Source: Pontibacter mangrovi (GTDB lineage: Bacteria; Bacteroidota; Bacteroidia; Cytophagales; Hymenobacteraceae). From it: a DNA stretch of 64,000 bases. The notes below the pieces were generated by a model. That model was not told where the DNA came from. It made no database searches and saw only the letters and a program-made list of their open reading frames with translations. The stretch spans positions 124,001 through 188,000 of the forward strand of contig NZ_VFRQ01000005.1 of assembly GCF_006385705.1 (NCBI RefSeq). The letters are read 5' to 3'. The position numbers and the translations under genes were made by a program. Shown in pieces: positions 8,549-17,525 of this stretch. Within the stretch, counting starts at the first letter, position 1; every line of letters begins with the position of its first letter.

Positions 8549-11233
8549 ATGAAATATTCCCTGTTTATACTTCTGATCTTAGCCGCCTTTTCGGGTAAAG
8601 CCCAAAAGCCTAATCACATAGCGTGGTCTGTTGCCGCTACCTTGCCTGCAGGGCCGGGGCAACCGGTGCAGCCGGGCCTGGCTGGCCCCTTGGGCGGTGT
8701 GCACAACGGCGCGCTGCTGCTTGGCGGCGGGGCCAACTTTCCGGACGGGTTGCCTTGGGAGGGAGGCAAGAAGAAGTATGAACAGGATGTTTTCGTTTTG
8801 CTGCGGGATGAGCAGGGAAAGTATAGCTGGCACGACAAAACCTTCCGGCTGCCGCAGCCACTGGCCTACAGCGCCAATGTAACCACAGAAAAAGGCATCA
8901 TAAGTATAGGTGGGGAAAACGAGCAGGGCATACAGAATACGGTGCAGCTGCTGCAGTGGAACCCTGCCTTAAAAGAGGTAAGTATAGAGGCGCTGCCGCC
9001 CTTACCGCTTCCGCTTACCAATGCCGCCGCCGCTGTCATCGATAACCAGGTATACGTGGCAGGTGGCGAAACCACAGGCAAGGCTAGCAGCGGTTTCTAT
9101 CGTCTGAGCCTATCCGAGCCGGGAAAAGGCTGGCAAAAGCTACCGGACCTGCCGAAAGCCATCTCGCATGCGGTGGCGGTGGTGCAGTCTAACGGCGAAT
9201 ACCCGGCGCTATACCTGATTGGCGGCCGGGCCAGAACAGAGGCCGGTGTGAGCGAGCTCTACGGCTCCACCTTCCGCTACGACCCCAAGTATAACAACTG
9301 GAAACAACTTAGCGACATCTCCGACGGCAAGGGCAACAAAACCGCACTTTCTGCCGCCAATGGTGTGGTAACCGGTGCCAATTACATCCTGATCTTCGGG
9401 GGCGACAAGGGCAACGTGTTTACGCAGATAGAGCAGCACAACGCCGCCATCGCCCGCACCACCGACGAAGCAGAAAAGCAAAGGCTGGAGGCCGAGAGGC
9501 TGCAACTGCAAACGCAGCACGGGGGCTTCAGCAAGGACATTTACCTCTACAACACCGTTACCGACACCTGGACCAAAACAGGCACCCTGCCTTACGCGCC
9601 CGTTACCACCTTCGCCACGCGCTGGGGCAACGACATTCTCATACCTTCGGGCGAGATAAAGCCTGGCGTGCGTACCCCCCAGGTGCTGGTGGGCCAACTC
9701 ACGCCGCAGCATTACTTTGCCTGGCTCGATTATGTGGTCGTGGTGCTGTACTTGCTCCTGATGGTGGGCATCGGCATGTGGACCTCCCGGCACCAGAATA
9801 CCACCGACGACTATTTCCGTGGCGGGCAGCGCGTTCCGGGTTGGGCAGCAGGCCTAAGCATCTATGGCACGCAGCTAAGCGCCATTACCTTTATGTCGAT
9901 TCCGGCCAAGACCTATGCCACCAACTGGAGCTATTTTATACTTCAGGTCACGATCATTCTGATCATCCCGATCATCACCAATTACTTTATCCCTTTCTAC
10001 CGCAGGCTGCAGATCACCTCGGCCTACGAGTACCTGGAGCAGCGGTTCAGTTACGCGGCGCGGGCCATGGCCTCGCTGCTCTACATCATGCTGCAGTTGG
10101 GCAGGCTGGCCATTGTGCTCCTGCTGCCGAGCCTGGCCCTCACGCTGGTAACAGGCATCAACGTGAACCTGTGCATTGTGCTGATGGGCGCCATCACGAT
10201 CTTCTATACCATGAAAGGCGGCATTGAGGCTGTGATTTGGACAGACGTGGCGCAGGTGGTTATACTTCTGGGCGGCGCGCTGGTGTGCCTGGTGATGATC
10301 CCGTTCCAGTTAGAGGCAGATGCCGGGGCGATTTGGCAAACCATACAGCAAAACGAGAAGCTCCACATCATCGACACCACGTTCAGCTTTAGCGAGCCGA
10401 CGCTGTGGGTGGTGCTGTTAGGCGGCCTGGCGATCAACGTCATCTCTTACGGGGCGGATCAGTCGGTGGTGCAGCGGTATATCACTACAAAAGACCTGGA
10501 AACCTCGAAGAAAAGTATGCGGCTGGGTGCCTGGATGGCCTTGCCTTCAGCGGTTGTTTTCTTCACGATCGGCACCATGCTGTACCTGTTCTTCCGGCAG
10601 CATCCTGAGAAGGTTAACTACCAGTTGCAGAGCCAGGACGCCATCTTTCCGTGGTACATTGTAACAGAGCTGCCTGCGGGCATTACAGGCCTGCTGATTG
10701 CGGCTGTTTTTGCGGCAGCCATGTCTACGCTGAGCAGCAGCATGAACTCCGTAACCACCGCCCTCATCACCGACTTTTACAGGCGCTTTGCCCCCGCCAA
10801 GTCAGACAAAAGTTACCTGAGCACTGCCAAATACATGACACTGGCTATTGGCGTGGTGGGTACTTCGCTGGCGCTGGTGATGGCACAGTGGGGCATTTCC
10901 TCGCTCTGGGATCAGTTCAACATGATTCTGGGGCTGTTTACGGGCGGTTTGGGTGGCCTGTTTGTGCTGGGCATCTTCACGAAAAAAGCCAATGCTAAAG
11001 GCGCTGTTGCCGGACTGCTTCTCAGCGGTTTGGTGCAGTTCTACATCAGCCAATATACCAACATCAACCTGCTGCTCTATGCCTTTACCGGCTTGGCAAG
11101 CTGCGTGCTGTTCGGGTACTTGTTTAGCCTGCTGTTTGGCGGGCAGGAGCGGGCGCACGAGGGACTCACCATTTACAAGGATGCACCCGCCACAGAGAGC
11201 CGCGTGGGTAAGGTGGGAGAAAAGGTGTCCTGA
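8549..11233 (+). CDS. fusion: NanM-type Kelch sialic-acid mutarotase + sodium:solute symporter
   Basis: 894 residues in two parts. After a signal peptide (ending FSGKAQ), residues about 20-385 form a Kelch beta-propeller (repeated GGE/YVAGG/YLIGGR/IFGGD blocks), as in NanM (YjhT) and its cyclically permuted relatives. From about residue 390 (YFAWLDYVVVVLYLLLMVG) to 880 there are some 13 transmembrane helices of the solute:sodium symporter family (TFMSIPAKTYATNW, AAMSTLSSSMNS). The propeller would sit in the periplasm, equilibrate sialic-acid anomers and pass the sugar to the transporter. The fusion is known from Bacteroidota databases; the mechanistic coupling is inferred. It is translated almost directly after nanA. 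Confidence 0.9.
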   Translation: MKYSLFILLILAAFSGKAQKPNHIAWSVAATLPAGPGQPVQPGLAGPLGGVHNGALLLGGGANFPDGLPWEGGKKKYEQDVFVLLRDEQGKYSWHDKTFRLPQPLAYSANVTTEKGIISIGGENEQGIQNTVQLLQWNPALKEVSIEALPPLPLPLTNAAAAVIDNQVYVAGGETTGKASSGFYRLSLSEPGKGWQKLPDLPKAISHAVAVVQSNGEYPALYLIGGRARTEAGVSELYGSTFRYDPKYNNWKQLSDISDGKGNKTALSAANGVVTGANYILIFGGDKGNVFTQIEQHNAAIARTTDEAEKQRLEAERLQLQTQHGGFSKDIYLYNTVTDTWTKTGTLPYAPVTTFATRWGNDILIPSGEIKPGVRTPQVLVGQLTPQHYFAWLDYVVVVLYLLLMVGIGMWTSRHQNTTDDYFRGGQRVPGWAAGLSIYGTQLSAITFMSIPAKTYATNWSYFILQVTIILIIPIITNYFIPFYRRLQITSAYEYLEQRFSYAARAMASLLYIMLQLGRLAIVLLLPSLALTLVTGINVNLCIVLMGAITIFYTMKGGIEAVIWTDVAQVVILLGGALVCLVMIPFQLEADAGAIWQTIQQNEKLHIIDTTFSFSEPTLWVVLLGGLAINVISYGADQSVVQRYITTKDLETSKKSMRLGAWMALPSAVVFFTIGTMLYLFFRQHPEKVNYQLQSQDAIFPWYIVTELPAGITGLLIAAVFAAAMSTLSSSMNSVTTALITDFYRRFAPAKSDKSYLSTAKYMTLAIGVVGTSLALVMAQWGISSLWDQFNMILGLFTGGLGGLFVLGIFTKKANAKGAVAGLLLSGLVQFYISQYTNINLLLYAFTGLASCVLFGYLFSLLFGGQERAHEGLTIYKDAPATESRVGKVGEKVS

Positions 11234-11294
11234 AGTATAAATCAGCATAAAAAATGCCTTTGCCAGGTACGGGCGAAGCTAATAGCGTATAACC

Positions 11295-12863
11295 ATGAGT
11301 AAAGTAAATTTTGTACTGGGCCTTTTGTTCTCAGTGCTGATGGGCAGCACGAGTTGCACCCGCACGGTGGCTACCACGCCTGTTGCCACGGGAATAAGTA
11401 TAAGTTCCACAGCCCCGGCAGTGCCCGTGCTGAAACGCGTGGAGCATAACCCGATGCTCCGGCTAACCCTGTATGTGCCGGCGGGTGCCGAAAGTATAAA
11501 CTTCCAAAGTATAAAGGCGCGCCTCAATAGCACGGCTCTGCAGGATGTGGAAAAACTGGATGTATACTTTACAGGCACCGAGCCTTTGTTCCATACATCT
11601 AATCTGGTGAAGTCGATTCGCCCGACCTCGGAGGAGTTTGAAGTGCCGCTGGATATTCCGGCAAAGCCAGGCAAGCAGTACCTCTGGTTCAGCGCCACCC
11701 TCAAAGAATCCGCCAGCCTCGATAACAAAGTGGAGCTGCGCGCTACCCAACTAACTGACGCCGCCGGCAAAGTATACCAGGTAGCCGAGGATGGTTCTGC
11801 GTATGCCAAGCGCATTGGTATAGCCCTGCGCAAAGCTGGAGACGATGGCGTGGATACCTACCGCATCCCCGGCATCGCCACCACCGACAAAGGCACCCTG
11901 ATTGCCGTGTATGACATCCGCTACGACAACTCCCGCGACCTGCCGGGAAACATAGACGTGGGCATGAGCCGCAGCACCGACGGCGGCCAGACATGGGAGC
12001 CGATGAAGATCATCATGGATATGGGCGTACCGCACGAGAACAACGGCATCGGCGACCCCGCTGTGCTTTTTGACCCCGCCACGGGTAAGATTTGGGTAGC
12101 GGCGCTCTGGAGCAAAGGCAACCGCTCTATTGCCGGTTCCGGCCCAGGCTTATCTCCTGATGAAACAGGGCAGTTTGTGCTGGTGAGCAGCGACGACGAT
12201 GGCAAAACCTGGTCAGAGCCTTACAGTATAACAGAGCAGATCAAGAACCCGGACTGGCGCATCTACTTCAACGGCCCTGGCAATGGCATCGTGATGCAGA
12301 ACGGTACGCTGGTGTTCCCCTCGCAGTACTGGGATGAGAACGGAGTGCCGCATTCCTCCATCATTTACAGCCAGGACAAGGGCAAGACCTGGAACAGCGG
12401 CATAGGCGCCAAAGCCAACACCACCGAGAGCCAGGTTGTGGAGACCACGCCCGGCACCCTAATGCTGAACATGCGCGATAACCGCGGCCGCTTCCGCTCC
12501 GTGGCCACCACCGTCGACCTAGGCCAAACCTGGGTAGAGCACCATACTTCCTACAGCGCCTTGCCTGACCCGGTGTGTATGGGCAGCTTCATCAAAGCCG
12601 GCGTGAGCACGAAAAGCGGACCGCAGGAGGTACTGTTCTTCAGCAATCCCGCCACCCCGTCCGGCCGCTACAACATCACGCTGAAAGCCAGCACCGACCT
12701 GGGCGAGACCTGGCCATCGGGTAACGAGCTGCTGATAGACGAGCGCGGAACCTACGGCTACTCCGCCCTCACCAGGATAGATGAAAATACGCTGGGCCTT
12801 CTCTACGAAGGCGTGAAAGAACTTTACTTTGTGCGCGTACCGGTGCAGGAGGTCATCAAATAA
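11295..12863 (+). CDS. nanH: exo-alpha-sialidase 1 (GH33), lipoprotein
   Basis: 522 residues. Lipoprotein signal with Cys21 (MGSTSCTR), an N-terminal beta-sandwich domain at about 40-165, then the six-bladed propeller. The catalytic arginine motif YRIP is followed by SRSTDGGQTW. At least five Asp boxes are present (STDGGQTW, SDDDGKTW, SQDKGKTW, TVDLGQTW, STDLGETW), and the C-terminal part ends in GLLYEG, near the expected nucleophile-assisting residues. It releases terminal sialic acid at the cell surface or in the periplasm. The gene is very rich in the word AAGTATA, for example two copies at 11492-11513. Confidence 0.93.
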   Translation: MSKVNFVLGLLFSVLMGSTSCTRTVATTPVATGISISSTAPAVPVLKRVEHNPMLRLTLYVPAGAESINFQSIKARLNSTALQDVEKLDVYFTGTEPLFHTSNLVKSIRPTSEEFEVPLDIPAKPGKQYLWFSATLKESASLDNKVELRATQLTDAAGKVYQVAEDGSAYAKRIGIALRKAGDDGVDTYRIPGIATTDKGTLIAVYDIRYDNSRDLPGNIDVGMSRSTDGGQTWEPMKIIMDMGVPHENNGIGDPAVLFDPATGKIWVAALWSKGNRSIAGSGPGLSPDETGQFVLVSSDDDGKTWSEPYSITEQIKNPDWRIYFNGPGNGIVMQNGTLVFPSQYWDENGVPHSSIIYSQDKGKTWNSGIGAKANTTESQVVETTPGTLMLNMRDNRGRFRSVATTVDLGQTWVEHHTSYSALPDPVCMGSFIKAGVSTKSGPQEVLFFSNPATPSGRYNITLKASTDLGETWPSGNELLIDERGTYGYSALTRIDENTLGLLYEGVKELYFVRVPVQEVIK

Positions 12864-12887
12864 ATAGGAGTGCCATACCTGGCAGGT

Positions 12888-14993
12888 ATGAATTACAGAA
12901 TTTACATGGCTCGTTTCGTACTTATTTTATTTGCCTTTCTACTGGCTGTACCCGGATTTTCTCAGGAAACGACAGCCAGGCTAAAAGTAGCCTGCATCGG
13001 CAACTCCGTTACGTATGGCTATGGCATCAAGGACAGGGAGCAAAACGCCTATCCGGCGCAGCTGCAGCAGCTGCTTGGCGGTAGGTATGAGGTAGCCAAT
13101 TTCGGGCTGAGCGGTGCCACATTGCTGCGCAAGGGGCACAGGCCGTACACGCAAACGCGGCAGTATAAAGATGCGCTCGCCTTCAAACCCGATATCGCGG
13201 TTATCCACCTGGGCCTCAACGACACCGACCCGCGCAACTGGCCGAACTACCGCGATGAGTTTGCAGCAGACTATTACCACCTGATTGACACGCTGCGCGC
13301 CGTGAACCCGCAGGTGCGTATCCTTATCTCACGGCTCACGCCCATTTTCTCCGGGCACCCGCGCTTTACCTCCGGCACCCGCGACTGGTTTTGGCAGATA
13401 CAGGCGCTGATACCTGTAATAGCCGAAAACAGAAACGTGGAACTCATTGACCTGCACACGCCACTCTACTCGCGCCCCGACCTGTTCCCGGATGAGCTGC
13501 ACCCCACCGCAGCGGGAGCGGGCATCATTGCATCCACTGTGGCCGGGCAGATAACGGGCAAGTATGGCGGGCTGCAGCTGGCCTCTGTTTTCTCAGACCA
13601 CATGGTGCTGCAGCAGAAAATGCCGATCCCCGTGCAGGGCAAAGCAGATGCGGGGCAGGAGGTAAGGGTAAGTTTTAAAGGTGAGGAAGTAACGGCCACG
13701 GCTGGCCCCGACGGGAAATGGGAAGCCATGCTGCCGGCGCAGAAAGCAGGAGGGCCATATCAGCTGCAGGTCTCTACGGCGGACACAAGTATAAGTATAA
13801 ACGATGTGCTGGTGGGCGAAGTATGGCTGTGCTCCGGGCAGTCGAACATGGCTTTCCCGCTGCGGCAGGCCGTGCATACTTCCGAGGAGATGCGGCAGGC
13901 ACAACAGTCTTCTGATATTCGTTTGCTGCAGCTAAAGCCGCTGGCTGAAACTAATAACGTGGCCTGGGACAGTGTAACCCTCGGAAAAGTAAACCGCCTG
14001 GCATACTTCTCCGGCACCTGGCAGCGCACCGATTCAGTTGAAGCGAAAGATTTCTCGGCCGTAGCCTACTACTTTGGCAAGGAACTGCAGGAGCAGCTGG
14101 GCGTGCCCGTTGGTTTGATAGAGGTAGCCGTGGGAGGCTCTGGCACCGAGTCGTGGATAAGCCGCTATACGTTGGAGCATCATCCGCAGCTGGTGCACAT
14201 GCTGCACAACTGGCGCAACTCCGATTTCCTGATGCCCTGGGTACGCGAGCGTGCCGCCACGAACCTACAGGAAGCCACGCTTGCCACGCAGCGCCACCCG
14301 TACCAGCCAGCCTATAACTATGAGGCCGGTATTGCCCCGCTCACCGCCTTCCCCATAAAAGGCATGATCTGGTACCAGGGCGAAAGCAATGCCCATAACA
14401 TTGAGCTGCATGAGGAGCTGTTTAAAACACTGGTGCAGGACTGGCGCGGAGCGTGGGGCTATCCTTTCCCGTTCTATTACGCGCAGCTCTCCAGCATCAA
14501 CCGCCCCAGCTGGCCACACTTCCGCGACAGCCAGCGCAGGCTGCTCGCGCAGATACAGAATACGGGCATGGCGGTAACCAGTGATGTGGGCAACCCGCAG
14601 GATGTGCACCCGAGGCAAAAGCGGCAGGTAGGGGAGCGGCTGGCGGCCTGGGCGCTGGCCAACACCTACGGTAAGCGCATCCCCTACAGCGGTCCCCTTT
14701 TCAAAAAAGCGGATTTTACAGGAAACAAGGCCATTTGCACTTTTGAGCACGGGAAGGGTTTGAAAGCCAGCGATGGCAGTAGCTTGCGCGGCTTTGAGGT
14801 GGCGGGCAGTGACCTGATTTTCAGGGAGGCAAAGGCTGAAATACGGGGTAGTAAGGTGCAGGTGTGGTCGGATGAGGTGCCGGAGCCGAAGTACGTGCGC
14901 TACGGCTGGGAGCCTTATACTACTGCCAATCTCGTGAACAAGGCGGGCTTGCCTGCCTCCACATTCAATAGCTTTTATACTACAAACAAGTAA
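12888..14993 (+). CDS. nanS: sialate O-acetylesterase with two SGNH catalytic domains
   Basis: It removes O-acetyl groups from sialic acids so that sialidase and lyase can act. Two esterase domains are visible. The N-terminal GDSL/SGNH domain has CIGNSVTYGYG, HLGLND and PDELHPT. The C-terminal SASA-type domain (about 300-690) has LCSGQSNM, WYQGESN and DVHPRQK. All catalytic blocks look intact in both. A small beta domain lies between them (about 235-300). The frame is open from a GTG at 12870, but ATG 12888, or ATG 12906 followed by a clean signal peptide (LILFAFLLAVPGFSQ), is a better start. It follows sialidase 1 closely. A two-domain NanS is known in Tannerella. Confidence 0.88.
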   Translation: MNYRIYMARFVLILFAFLLAVPGFSQETTARLKVACIGNSVTYGYGIKDREQNAYPAQLQQLLGGRYEVANFGLSGATLLRKGHRPYTQTRQYKDALAFKPDIAVIHLGLNDTDPRNWPNYRDEFAADYYHLIDTLRAVNPQVRILISRLTPIFSGHPRFTSGTRDWFWQIQALIPVIAENRNVELIDLHTPLYSRPDLFPDELHPTAAGAGIIASTVAGQITGKYGGLQLASVFSDHMVLQQKMPIPVQGKADAGQEVRVSFKGEEVTATAGPDGKWEAMLPAQKAGGPYQLQVSTADTSISINDVLVGEVWLCSGQSNMAFPLRQAVHTSEEMRQAQQSSDIRLLQLKPLAETNNVAWDSVTLGKVNRLAYFSGTWQRTDSVEAKDFSAVAYYFGKELQEQLGVPVGLIEVAVGGSGTESWISRYTLEHHPQLVHMLHNWRNSDFLMPWVRERAATNLQEATLATQRHPYQPAYNYEAGIAPLTAFPIKGMIWYQGESNAHNIELHEELFKTLVQDWRGAWGYPFPFYYAQLSSINRPSWPHFRDSQRRLLAQIQNTGMAVTSDVGNPQDVHPRQKRQVGERLAAWALANTYGKRIPYSGPLFKKADFTGNKAICTFEHGKGLKASDGSSLRGFEVAGSDLIFREAKAEIRGSKVQVWSDEVPEPKYVRYGWEPYTTANLVNKAGLPASTFNSFYTTNK

Positions 14994-15007
14994 TACAAAC
15001 TCCCTAC

Positions 15008-16189
15008 ATGGAAGCGAATCATACTTTAGACCTGAACTTCTACAAAGACTTCTATAAGAACCAGCTCCTCAGCGACACGCTGCCTTTCTGGTTTCCGCGC
15101 TCTGTTGACGAGGAGCACGGCGGCTATCTGTTCATGCGCGACGCGGATGGCAGCCTGATTGATGACGACAAGGCCGTATGGATACAGGGGCGCGCCGCCT
15201 GGCTCCTGGCAACGCTTTACAACACCGTGGAGCAAAGGCCGGAGTGGCTGGAGGGCGCCAAGAAAGGCATCGATTTTCTGCGCCAGCATTGCTTCGACAC
15301 GGACGGGCGCATGTTTTTCCACGTGACACGCGACGGCAAGCCTATCCGCAAGCGCCGTTACTTTTTCTCCGAAACCTTTGCCGTGATTGCCTTCGCTGCC
15401 TACGCCAAAGCCAGCGGCGACGAAGAGGTTGCTCAGGAAGCCCGAAACCTGTTTGGCAAGTGCCTGGAATATGCCACCACACCTGGCATGCTGCCCGCTA
15501 AGTTCACCGACACGCGCCCGGCCAAAGGCATCGGCGTGCCGATGATAATGATGAACACCGCCCAGCAGCTGCGCGACACCATCGGCGACGAGCGCTGCGA
15601 TGAGTGGATCTCGAAATGGATAGCTGAGATTGAAAAGGACTTTGTAAAAGACGACATCCGCTGCGTGATGGAGCAGGTGGCTCCTGACGGCAGCATCATC
15701 GACCATATTGACGGCAGAACCCTGAACCCCGGCCACGCCATTGAGGGTGCCTGGTTTATACTTCATGAGGCAAAACACCGCAACAACGACCCGCACCTAA
15801 TAGACCTTGGCTGCCGCATGCTCGACTACATGTGGGAGCGTGGCTGGGATAAAGAGCACGGCGGCATTTTATACTTTCGGGATGTGTACGGGAAGCCGGT
15901 GCAGGAGTATTGGCACGATATGAAGTTCTGGTGGCCGCAAAACGAAACCATCATTGCCACACTTCTGGCATACCTGCTCACGGGCAACCAAAAGTATGCG
16001 GACTGGCACCAGCAGATCCATGAGTATGCCTACGGCCGTTTCCACGACAAGGAGCACGGCGAGTGGTTTGGCTACCTGCACCGCGACGGCAGCCTGTCTA
16101 ACAGCACCAAAGGCAACCTGTTTAAAGGCCCCTTCCACCTGCCGCGGCAGGAGTGGTACTGCTGGCAGGCGCTGGAAGCGTTTCTATAA
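15008..16189 (+). CDS. AGE-family epimerase: N-acylglucosamine 2-epimerase (ManNAc to GlcNAc)
   Basis: 393 residues, cytoplasmic, an (alpha/alpha)6 barrel as in renin-binding protein. Family blocks include EEHGGYLFMRDADG, RKRRYFFSETF, NPGHAIEGAWF, WDKEHGGILYF and KFWWPQNETI. It converts the ManNAc made by the lyase to GlcNAc, the route used by Bacteroides in place of a ManNAc-6-P epimerase. A GlcNAc kinase (RokA-type) would then be needed and is not in this window; the ROK gene at 29209 has a DNA-binding domain and looks like a regulator. The gene begins 14 bases after the esterase. Confidence 0.9.
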   Translation: MEANHTLDLNFYKDFYKNQLLSDTLPFWFPRSVDEEHGGYLFMRDADGSLIDDDKAVWIQGRAAWLLATLYNTVEQRPEWLEGAKKGIDFLRQHCFDTDGRMFFHVTRDGKPIRKRRYFFSETFAVIAFAAYAKASGDEEVAQEARNLFGKCLEYATTPGMLPAKFTDTRPAKGIGVPMIMMNTAQQLRDTIGDERCDEWISKWIAEIEKDFVKDDIRCVMEQVAPDGSIIDHIDGRTLNPGHAIEGAWFILHEAKHRNNDPHLIDLGCRMLDYMWERGWDKEHGGILYFRDVYGKPVQEYWHDMKFWWPQNETIIATLLAYLLTGNQKYADWHQQIHEYAYGRFHDKEHGEWFGYLHRDGSLSNSTKGNLFKGPFHLPRQEWYCWQALEAFL

Positions 16190-16272
16190 ATTCTGAATGC
16201 GTGCTTGAATGCATGTGTGAATCATACTTCGTGATAGCTCAACTTTCTAACTTTTTAACCTTCTGACTATAA

Positions 16273-16292
16273 AGACGCAAGGTGTTGCGTCT
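16273..16292. repeat. short hairpin repeat AGACGCAA/TTGCGTCT
   Basis: Perfect 8-bp stem AGACGCAA-ggtg-TTGCGTCT in the 129-base gap before sialidase 2. Sequences of this form are common dispersed intergenic repeats in Bacteroidota. There is no U-tract, so a terminator role is unlikely. Confidence 0.55.
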
Positions 16293-16318
16293 CTACAAGT
16301 CTCTAATTTTTAACTCCC

Positions 16319-17485
16319 ATGCTACGCTTTTTACTTACTGTTGCCTTTTTTTGCTCCGTGCTTTTCGTGCAGGCCCAAACAACCGATGTGCCTGTGTTCG
16401 TCTCTGGCGAGGAGGGGCATAAATCCTACCGCATCCCCGCGATGATCGACCTGCCGAACGGAGACATACTGGCCTTTGCCGAGGGTAGGGTGCACGGTGC
16501 GGCCGATTTTGGAGATGTGAACATCGTGATGAAGCGCAGCTCCGACAAAGGCAAAACCTGGTCGGCACTGCAGACGGTGGCGGATTTTGATACGCTGCAG
16601 GCTGGCAATGCCGCCCCCGTGGTAGACCTGACGGACCCGGCTTATCCGAAGGGCAGAATCTTCCTGTTTTACAACACCGGCAACGCGCACGAGTACGAGG
16701 TGCGCAGCGCCAAAGGCTACCGCGAAGTATGGTACATCACCTCCACCGATAATGGCCAAACCTGGTCTGATCCGGAAAACATTACCTCGCAGGTGCACCG
16801 CCCCAACATGCCTACGGCCAATGCAGGCTATACTTTTAAAGAAGACTGGCGATCTTACGCCAACACACCCGGCCACGCCATACAGTTTACAAAAGGCAAG
16901 TATAAAGGCCGCATGTACGTGGCCGCCAACCACTCGGCAGGTCCGCCGCAGCACAATTTCGAAGATTATGCTGCGCACGGCTTCTATACCGACGACCACG
17001 GGAAAACCTTTAAGCTAAGTGCCGTAGTGCCCGAAACAGGCAGCAACGAGGCCATGGCCGTGGAGCTGACAAATGACCGGCTGATGATGAACATCCGCAA
17101 CCAGCAGGGTGACGTGCGCAGCCGCATCGTGAGCATCAGCAGCGACGGCGGCGCCACCTGGGACACCACATACTTTGACCAGCAGCTGCCGGACCCTGTG
17201 AACCAAGGAAGTATACTGAACATCGGCAAAAAGAAAGGGAAAGCCATACTTGCCTTCTGCAACGCCGCCGACACGCAGCGCCGCGACAACCTGACCCTGC
17301 GCATCAGCTACGATGAGGGCAAAACCTGGCCGGAGCAGCACGTCATTGCCAAAAGCCCGAATAACGAAAAAGACTATGCCGCCTACTCGGACCTGGTGAA
17401 AGTTGGCAAGAAGGCGATAGGCGTGCTGTACGAAAAGAACGGCTATGGGCAAATTGTATTTACCACCGTGCAGTGGGGGAAATAA
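16319..17485 (+). CDS. exo-alpha-sialidase 2 (GH33)
   Basis: 388 residues. It has a Sec signal peptide (about 1-19, ending FVQAQ) and then only the six-bladed sialidase propeller, without the extra N-terminal domain of sialidase 1. The motif SYRIPAM is followed by Asp boxes SSDKGKTW, STDNGQTW, SSDGGATW and SYDEGKTW. The C-terminal end has YAAYSDL and GVLYEKN, typical of the tyrosine/glutamate active-site region. It is probably periplasmic. The presence of two sialidases suggests a division of labour by linkage (alpha2-3/alpha2-6) or by location (surface lipoprotein versus soluble), which is inferred. Confidence 0.92.
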   Translation: MLRFLLTVAFFCSVLFVQAQTTDVPVFVSGEEGHKSYRIPAMIDLPNGDILAFAEGRVHGAADFGDVNIVMKRSSDKGKTWSALQTVADFDTLQAGNAAPVVDLTDPAYPKGRIFLFYNTGNAHEYEVRSAKGYREVWYITSTDNGQTWSDPENITSQVHRPNMPTANAGYTFKEDWRSYANTPGHAIQFTKGKYKGRMYVAANHSAGPPQHNFEDYAAHGFYTDDHGKTFKLSAVVPETGSNEAMAVELTNDRLMMNIRNQQGDVRSRIVSISSDGGATWDTTYFDQQLPDPVNQGSILNIGKKKGKAILAFCNAADTQRRDNLTLRISYDEGKTWPEQHVIAKSPNNEKDYAAYSDLVKVGKKAIGVLYEKNGYGQIVFTTVQWGK

Positions 17486-17525
17486 CCTGCTCCTGTGCAG
17501 GCTACCATCGGATTAACGCTTTATC

